Assembly (NCBI RefSeq): GCF_014645735.1
Contig: NZ_BMMH01000002.1
Location: 310,001 to 374,000 of the forward strand
DNA: 64,000 nt
Source: Nocardia jinanensis
GTDB taxonomy: Bacteria; Actinomycetota; Actinomycetes; Mycobacteriales; Mycobacteriaceae
Direction: 5' to 3'
In this document: positions 59,489 through 64,000 of the stretch, piece after piece
Layout of the letters: each line of letters starts with the position of its first letter
Numbering within the stretch: the stretch's first letter is position 1
Program-made: the position numbers and the translations under genes
Notes under the pieces: model-generated
Databases searched by the model: none
What the model saw: the letters and a program-made list of their open reading frames with translations, nothing else
Told to the model about the DNA's origin: nothing

Positions 59489-60376
59489 ATGGACAACGAA
59501 CTGTTCGAATACAGCGCCATCGTCGACCGCGAACCGATCCGGTGGCCGGACGGCGCCCGCGTGGCGTTCTATGTGGGTCTCAATATCGAGCACTACCGGG
59601 TAGACCGGCCGTCGACGAGTATTTTCGCCGGTACGGCGGGACAGGTCCCGGATCCGCTCAACTACGGCTGGCGTGACTACGGGCCGCGGGTGGGATTCTG
59701 GCGGATACTGGAATCGCTGGATCGGCACGGTATCCGCGCCAGCGCTCTGCTCAATTCCGATGTGGTCGAACGGTACCCGCGCATCATCGAGGCGGGCCGG
59801 CAGCGCGACTGGGCCTGGCTGGCCCACGGCCGGAACAATTCCGTCCTGCAGGCCGAGATCCCCGCCGCGGACGAGCGTGCCTATCTCGAAGAGGTGCTCG
59901 GCACCATCGAGCGGGGCACCGGAAAGCGCCCGCGCGGCTGGATGGGCCCCGCGCTCTCCGAGAGTTTCCGCACCCCGCAGCTGCTGCGCGAACTCGGCGT
60001 CGACTACGTCCTGGACTGGACCAACGACGACCAGCCGTACCCACTGCGCGTACCCGGCCTTTTCAGCGTCCCGTACTCGGTGGAATTGAACGACAACACC
60101 CTGTTCCTCGGCACCGGGCTCACCGGTCCGGAATTCGTCCGGATCGTGCGCGACCAGCTCGACCGGTTGTGGGCGGAATCCGAGGCCGGCGGCCGCGTGC
60201 TGGCCCTGGCGCTGCATCCCTTCGTCACCGGGCAGGCGTTCCGGGCGCGGTATCTCGACGAGGCGCTGGCCCATATCGTCGAACATCCCGGAGTATGGGT
60301 CACCACCAGCGACGAGATCGCGGCGCACTACGCGGCCACCCGGACCGGCGACGGAGTCAGAAGTAGGTCCCGCTGA
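59489..60376 (+). CDS. Polysaccharide deacetylase-fold protein (PuuE/NodB-like)
   Basis: A 295-aa NodB-homology protein of the type related to allantoinase PuuE and peptidoglycan deacetylases: GARVAFYVGLNIEHYRVD, WRDYGPRVGFWRILESLDRHG, ASALLNSDVVERYP, WLAHGRNNS, PRGWMGPALSES, DYVLDWTNDDQPY, LALALHPFVTGQ. The HxxxH metal pair reads HGRNN, so one ligand is Asn. No signal peptide, so a cytoplasmic amide substrate is likely. Under MerR control. Its 3' end overlaps the convergent eis-like gene by 20 bp. Confidence 0.85.
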   Translation: MDNELFEYSAIVDREPIRWPDGARVAFYVGLNIEHYRVDRPSTSIFAGTAGQVPDPLNYGWRDYGPRVGFWRILESLDRHGIRASALLNSDVVERYPRIIEAGRQRDWAWLAHGRNNSVLQAEIPAADERAYLEEVLGTIERGTGKRPRGWMGPALSESFRTPQLLRELGVDYVLDWTNDDQPYPLRVPGLFSVPYSVELNDNTLFLGTGLTGPEFVRIVRDQLDRLWAESEAGGRVLALALHPFVTGQAFRARYLDEALAHIVEHPGVWVTTSDEIAAHYAATRTGDGVRSRSR

Positions 60377-61550
60377 ACGGGTGCGCGTCCACTTCGAACA
60401 AGGCGTCCGCGGCCGCCGCGGCACCGGGCCGATGCTCGGTGGCGCGGCCCGCGAGCGCCAGATCCCGCCAGCGGGTGCCACCGAGATAAGCAGCCGCCAG
60501 CGCGGCGACGTCGGTGCTGAGATCGGCGGATTCGTCCACCGCGGTCACGGCGCCGTCCCCGATCCGGTAGCTGCCGGTATTGGTGGTCAGGATCGGGTCG
60601 GTGACCGCGACGACCACCGGCGGGCCCGGCCGGTAGGCGCGCCGGGTCAGCGCGGCGGGCACATCGATCAGCCGTAACCAGGTCTCGTCCCGGATATCGG
60701 TGACCCGGAGCGCGCGTTCGTCGGTCAGCAGATGACGCAGCGGGGCGTCGGGCGCGGCGGCGTTCAGTACGACCGCGTCGACGATATCGGCGCCGAGCAG
60801 ATGGCGGACCAGGCCGATGTACGCGGCCGGGGTCGTCGCGATCAGATCCTCCACCACCACGGTGCGCCGTGGACCACGTGTCCATTCGGCGCCTTCGGCG
60901 CGGTAGCGGACGAACCCGTCCTCCGCGCCCGGTTCCCCGTGCACGGCGACATGACCGTGCCCCCGCATCAGTTCCTGGAGCCGCCACCAGTACGGGGGAC
61001 GATCGATCGCCCCGGTCCACGCCACCTCCGCGGTGGCGTAGATCTTGGCGGGTACCTCCCAGGCGTCGCCGGGGGCGAGCAACCGGACCGGACCGGCCGC
61101 GGGCACGGTATCGCGAAGGCGAGCCCGGTGCACATCGATCTCGCACCGGGCCGACGAACCGGCGACCCCGTATCCGAACCGCTCGTATATCCCGCCCTGG
61201 GTGGCGCGCAACGAGGCCACGACCTCCCCGCGCGCGGCGATCTCGCCGAGTTGCCGCCGCAGCAGCGCGGTCGCGATCCCCTGCCGCGCATGCGTGGACA
61301 GGACTCCGACATGGGTGACCGCGGCGTGCGGGAGACGGTCGCCGCCCGGTGCCACCAGCCAGCTGGTGTAGGAGTTGACCGTCCCCACCAGCGCGCCCTT
61401 CACGCGGGCACCGAGGGTACGACCCGGTTCGTTCAGCGAGTCCCCGGCTTCCGCCGACAGCGGCGGGATCCCGACCATGGCGGTGCGGAACACCTGCTGC
61501 GCGGTGCGCAGATCCGCCGTATCGGTCAGTATGTCGATATCGATGGGCAT
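60357..61550 (-). CDS. eis: Eis-type N-acetyltransferase
   Basis: A 397-aa protein with tandem GNAT domains and a C-terminal sterol-carrier-like domain, as in Eis. Acetyl-CoA region: THVGVLSTHARQGIATALLR. The tyrosine region GGIYERFGYGV is present, and the chain ends in PFSGTYF, so the terminal Phe carboxylate used as base in Eis is conserved. Eis enzymes acetylate aminoglycosides at several positions and also protein lysines. Symbol given for family, not proven orthology. Confidence 0.88.
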   Translation of the reverse strand: MPIDIDILTDTADLRTAQQVFRTAMVGIPPLSAEAGDSLNEPGRTLGARVKGALVGTVNSYTSWLVAPGGDRLPHAAVTHVGVLSTHARQGIATALLRRQLGEIAARGEVVASLRATQGGIYERFGYGVAGSSARCEIDVHRARLRDTVPAAGPVRLLAPGDAWEVPAKIYATAEVAWTGAIDRPPYWWRLQELMRGHGHVAVHGEPGAEDGFVRYRAEGAEWTRGPRRTVVVEDLIATTPAAYIGLVRHLLGADIVDAVVLNAAAPDAPLRHLLTDERALRVTDIRDETWLRLIDVPAALTRRAYRPGPPVVVAVTDPILTTNTGSYRIGDGAVTAVDESADLSTDVAALAAAYLGGTRWRDLALAGRATEHRPGAAAAADALFEVDAHPFSGTYF

Positions 61551-61658
61551 CTCGGGTCACTCCGGTGGTGGGTCGGGCTGGATGCGGATCCGCGGCGGGG
61601 CACGACCACCCCGCACGACGCCGCCGCTGTCGGAAACACTGTCATATCGGGCGAGGCG

Positions 61659-62972
61659 CTAGATCGTGCACGGTGCCGCTCCCGGCGCCGCTCCCGCGAC
61701 CAGGCCCGGACGGGTCTCCGGTACCGGATCCCACCGTCCATCCGAGCAGGCGTAGCTCCACTGCGGGCCACCCGCGACCAGGGATCGCACGGCGTCGAGG
61801 AGCCTGTCGATATCGGCGGCGGTGGTGCCGAGGCCGATACTGGCACGCAGCGCGGCATCGATTCCGAACCGGGCCAGCAGCGGGTGGGCACAGAAGCGGC
61901 CGTCACGCACCCCGATCGCGTGTTCCGCGGACAGATACGCCGCTACCCGTCCCGCCTCGAAACCGTCGACGGTGAAGGCCACGATCCCCACACAGTCCGG
62001 GCTGTCGGCCCAGATCCGCAGGCACCGGACACCGGCGATACCCTCGAGTCCGCTGCGCAACCGGTCGGTGAGCGCGCGTTCCTGCGCATCGGCGGAGGTG
62101 CCGAATTCGGCGAGTACGTCGCAGGCCGCGGCCAGCGCCGCGGCGCCCAGTACGTTCGGCGACCCGGCCTCGTGCCGATGGGGAGCCGCCGCCCATACCG
62201 CGGTTTCCGCGGTGACCTCGGCGACCGCGCCACCGCCGGCCAGGTACGGCGGTGCGGCGTCGAGCCAGTCCCGCCGCCCGGCCAGCACACCGGCACCGAA
62301 GGGTGCGTAGAGCTTGTGGCCGGAGAAGACCACGTAATCGATGCCCGTGGCGCACAGATCGATACGCCGGTGCGGCGCCAGTTGCGCCGCGTCCACCACG
62401 ATCCGCGCACCGTGGCGATGCGCGAGCGCGGTCAGTTCCGCCAGCGGCAGCACCTCACCGGTGACATTGGACGCGCCCGTCACCGCGAGCAGGGCGGCGG
62501 GCTTCGCACGCAGCTCCGCGGCGACCCGGTCGATCGTCGCGGCCAGGGTGTCCGCCGCGGACACCACCCGGCGCCCGCGCCGGGACCAGGGCAGGAAATT
62601 CGCGTGATGCTCGATATCGAGCACCACGGTCTCGCCCGGCACACAACCGGCCAGTAGGTTCAGCGCGTCGGTGGTGTTACGGGTGAACACCACCTCCTGG
62701 TCGGCGGCACAGTGCAGGAAACCGCGCACGGTTTCCCGGGCCACCTCGTAGCACCGGGTGGAGATCCGCGACGCGTAGCCGGCGCCACGGTGCACGCTCG
62801 CGTAATACGGCAGCAGCCCGGCGACCCGGTCGGCCACCTGCGCGAGCGCCGGGGCGCTGGCCGCGTAATCGAAATTCGCGTAGTCGCGAGTACCACCCTG
62901 CACCAGCGGAACTCGCAGATCGTCGCCGGATACCCGGGCGAGGGCGCAGGTCGGGTCGAGTACAGCGGTCAT
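61659..62972 (-). CDS. Class V aminotransferase / cysteine desulfurase-like PLP enzyme under SAM-IV control
   Basis: A 437-aa PLP enzyme: YANFDYAASAPALAQVADRV, HRGAGYASRISTRCYEVARE, FTRNTTDALNLL, DIEHHANFLPW, VVDAAQLAPHRRIDL and the PLP lysine in VVFSGHKLYAPFGAG. It resembles SufS-type desulfurases or selenocysteine lyases, but the usual active-site Cys loop is not obvious, although Cys residues occur near CAHPLL. ATG at 62972. A SAM-IV riboswitch upstream ties it to sulfur amino acid metabolism. The last 30 residues are a disordered tail. Confidence 0.87.
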   Translation of the reverse strand: MTAVLDPTCALARVSGDDLRVPLVQGGTRDYANFDYAASAPALAQVADRVAGLLPYYASVHRGAGYASRISTRCYEVARETVRGFLHCAADQEVVFTRNTTDALNLLAGCVPGETVVLDIEHHANFLPWSRRGRRVVSAADTLAATIDRVAAELRAKPAALLAVTGASNVTGEVLPLAELTALAHRHGARIVVDAAQLAPHRRIDLCATGIDYVVFSGHKLYAPFGAGVLAGRRDWLDAAPPYLAGGGAVAEVTAETAVWAAAPHRHEAGSPNVLGAAALAAACDVLAEFGTSADAQERALTDRLRSGLEGIAGVRCLRIWADSPDCVGIVAFTVDGFEAGRVAAYLSAEHAIGVRDGRFCAHPLLARFGIDAALRASIGLGTTAADIDRLLDAVRSLVAGGPQWSYACSDGRWDPVPETRPGLVAGAAPGAAPCTI

Positions 62973-62992
62973 CAGGTAATCCCTTCGGGGAG

Positions 62993-63022
62993 GGACTCCG
63001 GATCTCGAGGTGAACGGAGTCC
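62993..63022 (-). promoter_or_regulatory. Expression-platform hairpin of the riboswitch
   Basis: On the mRNA, GGACTCCG and CGGAGTCC are perfect 8-bp arms (63015-63022 and 62993-63000) with a 14-nt loop, between the aptamer and the ATG at 62972. A second short stem lies at about 63031-63050. They could form a terminator or mask the ribosome site. Confidence 0.5.
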
Positions 63023-63044
63023 GCGCTTGCCGCGCTCGGTCGAG

Positions 63045-63140
63045 CGGCGGCCGGGTCGTCACCCGGGGCACCCCACCGCGGAGGAGGGTTGCCGGCCAGC
63101 AAACCGGGGTTTCACGCTGGCACTCATGACCTGGTGCGAG
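63045..63140 (-). ncRNA. SAM-IV riboswitch
   Basis: The minus strand carries the conserved core of the actinobacterial SAM-IV aptamer: GGTCATGAGTGCCAGCG, CCCCGGTTTGCTGGCCGGCA, ACCCTCCTCCGCGGTGGGGT and GCCCCGGGTGACGACC. The GAGTGCCAGC...GCTGGCCGGCAACCCTC order matches the family. SAM binding normally turns expression off. It precedes the PLP enzyme at 61659, and its transcript must begin near 63150, inside or just after the 3' end of the gene at 63164. Confidence 0.85.
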
Positions 63141-63163
63141 ATTGTCAGAGGACTCCCGCCTTG

Positions 63164-64000
63164 TCAACTCGAACCCACGTTGTCCACGCTTCCCGGCCGC
63201 CCGGACGCGAAGTCGGCCGCGACCGGGACCGGAATCGGCCGGGAGGCGCGCAGCTGGTCACGGGAGGTCGGCGCGCCCGGTGCGTAGTCGGTGTGGAACA
63301 CCTTGCGGCGCTGCAACTCCGGGACCACTTGGTCGACGAACAGTTCGAGACCGTGCGGCAGGATCGGCGGCTGGATACTGAAGCCGTCCACTGCGCCCCT
63401 GTCGTACCAGTCGATGATCGAATCGGCGATTTGCTCGGGCGTGCCGATCACCACCTGATGTCCACGACTTGTCCCGAACTGCTTCCGCAGTTTCCGGAGG
63501 GTGTTCTGACCGCTGCCGATGAGCCGGCGCAGGGATTCGTAGCGGCCCTGCTGTCCTTGGAATCCCCGTGCCGGGAGCTCCGGCAGGATCTCGTCGTAGT
63601 CGTAACCGCTCAGGTCCAGCCCGGTGAAGTTCGCGATCTGGTGCGCGACCTGGGCGGGCAGCACGAGTTCTTCCAGTTCGTCGTAGAGCCGGCGTGCCTC
63701 GGTTCCGGTGGATCCGACGAACGGCCAGAGCCCGGGTAGTACGCGGATGTCCTCCGGCGGGCGTCCGGCATCGCGGGCCGCAGCCCGCAGTGCGTCGCGG
63801 AAGGACTTCGCCTCCTCGAATGTCTGCTGGACCGTGAACACGACCTCGGCGTAGCGCCCGGCGAAGACGATACCGGCCGGTGATCGGCCCGCCTGGACGA
63901 TCACCGGCCTGCCCTGCGGCGACCGGGGGAGGTCGAGCGGCCCGCCGAAGGTGAAGCGGCCGCTCCGGCCCGGCTCGGGGTCGAACGAGCTCAGCGTGTC
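63164..64000 (-). CDS. NtaA/SnaA/DszA-family monooxygenase 3 (5' end outside window)
   Basis: The C-terminal 278 residues of a third NtaA-type FMN monooxygenase. Shared blocks: FTFGGPLDLPRSPQGRPVIV, IRVLPGLWPFVGST, IGTPEQIADSIIDWYDRGAV and FVDQVVPELQRRKVFH. The gene runs off the right edge at 64000, so its start is not seen. Its closeness to a SAM-sensing leader again suggests sulfur scavenging. Confidence 0.88.
   Translation of the reverse strand, partial: DTLSSFDPEPGRSGRFTFGGPLDLPRSPQGRPVIVQAGRSPAGIVFAGRYAEVVFTVQQTFEEAKSFRDALRAAARDAGRPPEDIRVLPGLWPFVGSTGTEARRLYDELEELVLPAQVAHQIANFTGLDLSGYDYDEILPELPARGFQGQQGRYESLRRLIGSGQNTLRKLRKQFGTSRGHQVVIGTPEQIADSIIDWYDRGAVDGFSIQPPILPHGLELFVDQVVPELQRRKVFHTDYAPGAPTSRDQLRASRPIPVPVAADFASGRPGSVDNVGSS

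Noticed and set aside
60732..62657. 641-codon plus-strand open frame
   Set aside because: It runs antisense through the Eis-like and aminotransferase genes, both with clear motifs. No domain and an Arg/Gly/His-rich composition, typical of a shadow frame.

Overview
The window is high-GC actinobacterial DNA, most likely from a mycolic-acid-bearing actinomycete such as Nocardia or Rhodococcus. This is inferred from gene content: an Eis-type acetyltransferase, a MymA-like lipid operon, roadblock proteins, many TetR and IclR regulators, a SAM-IV type riboswitch and very high GC3. No rRNA, tRNA, CRISPR array, phage or intact insertion sequence was seen. Genes are packed densely, and most operon neighbours overlap by 4 bp (ATGA or GTGA).

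Layout. (1) 90-16151: a catabolic island. It holds an IclR regulator and a divergent run of about 14 genes: FAD monooxygenase, class II aldolase, two odd metallo-beta-lactamase-fold proteins, D-2-hydroxyacid dehydrogenase, cysteine hydrolase, hydantoinase-like amidohydrolase, a five-gene peptide-type ABC importer, a 34-aa Cys-rich microprotein, an ICL/PEPM lyase and a TauD-type dioxygenase. An IS5-like transposase scar lies on its left. The chemistry suggests uptake and stepwise opening of a nitrogen-containing ring, but the substrate is unknown. (2) 16273-22528: an SDR without its catalytic residues, two flavin monooxygenases, two TetR regulators and a membrane-anchored hydrolase. (3) 22510-32724: a YbaB-like pair, a secreted lipase, small unknown proteins, gluconokinase, an IS3-OrfA-like protein, an esterase/aminoacyl-lipid synthase pair and a stand-alone ATP-dependent DNA ligase. 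(4) 32799-33137: remnants of an ECF41-type sigma factor and its carboxymuconolactone-decarboxylase partner.

(5) 33257-42712: a TetR/SDR divergent pair around a perfect 32-bp palindrome, then a six-gene operon (aldo/keto reductase, two NtaA/DszA-type flavin monooxygenases, sulfonate/nitrate-type ABC importer) facing an IclR regulator across a 19-bp palindrome. An organosulfur scavenging role is likely. (6) 42830-45751: a Tat-signal SDR and a two-component system. (7) 45857-54101: a TetR regulator and a seven-gene lipid-oxidation operon resembling the mycobacterial mymA operon. (8) 54128-56165: a four-gene roadblock operon with no GTPase or kinase. (9) 56434-64000: DMT transporter, thiamine-binding-like protein, YczE-type membrane protein, MerR/NodB-deacetylase divergent pair, Eis, a class V aminotransferase under a SAM-IV riboswitch, and a third NtaA-type monooxygenase cut by the window edge.

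The strongest candidates for undescribed biology are the island at 313-16151, the GTPase-less roadblock operon, the riboswitch-controlled aminotransferase and several unusually clean regulator palindromes.
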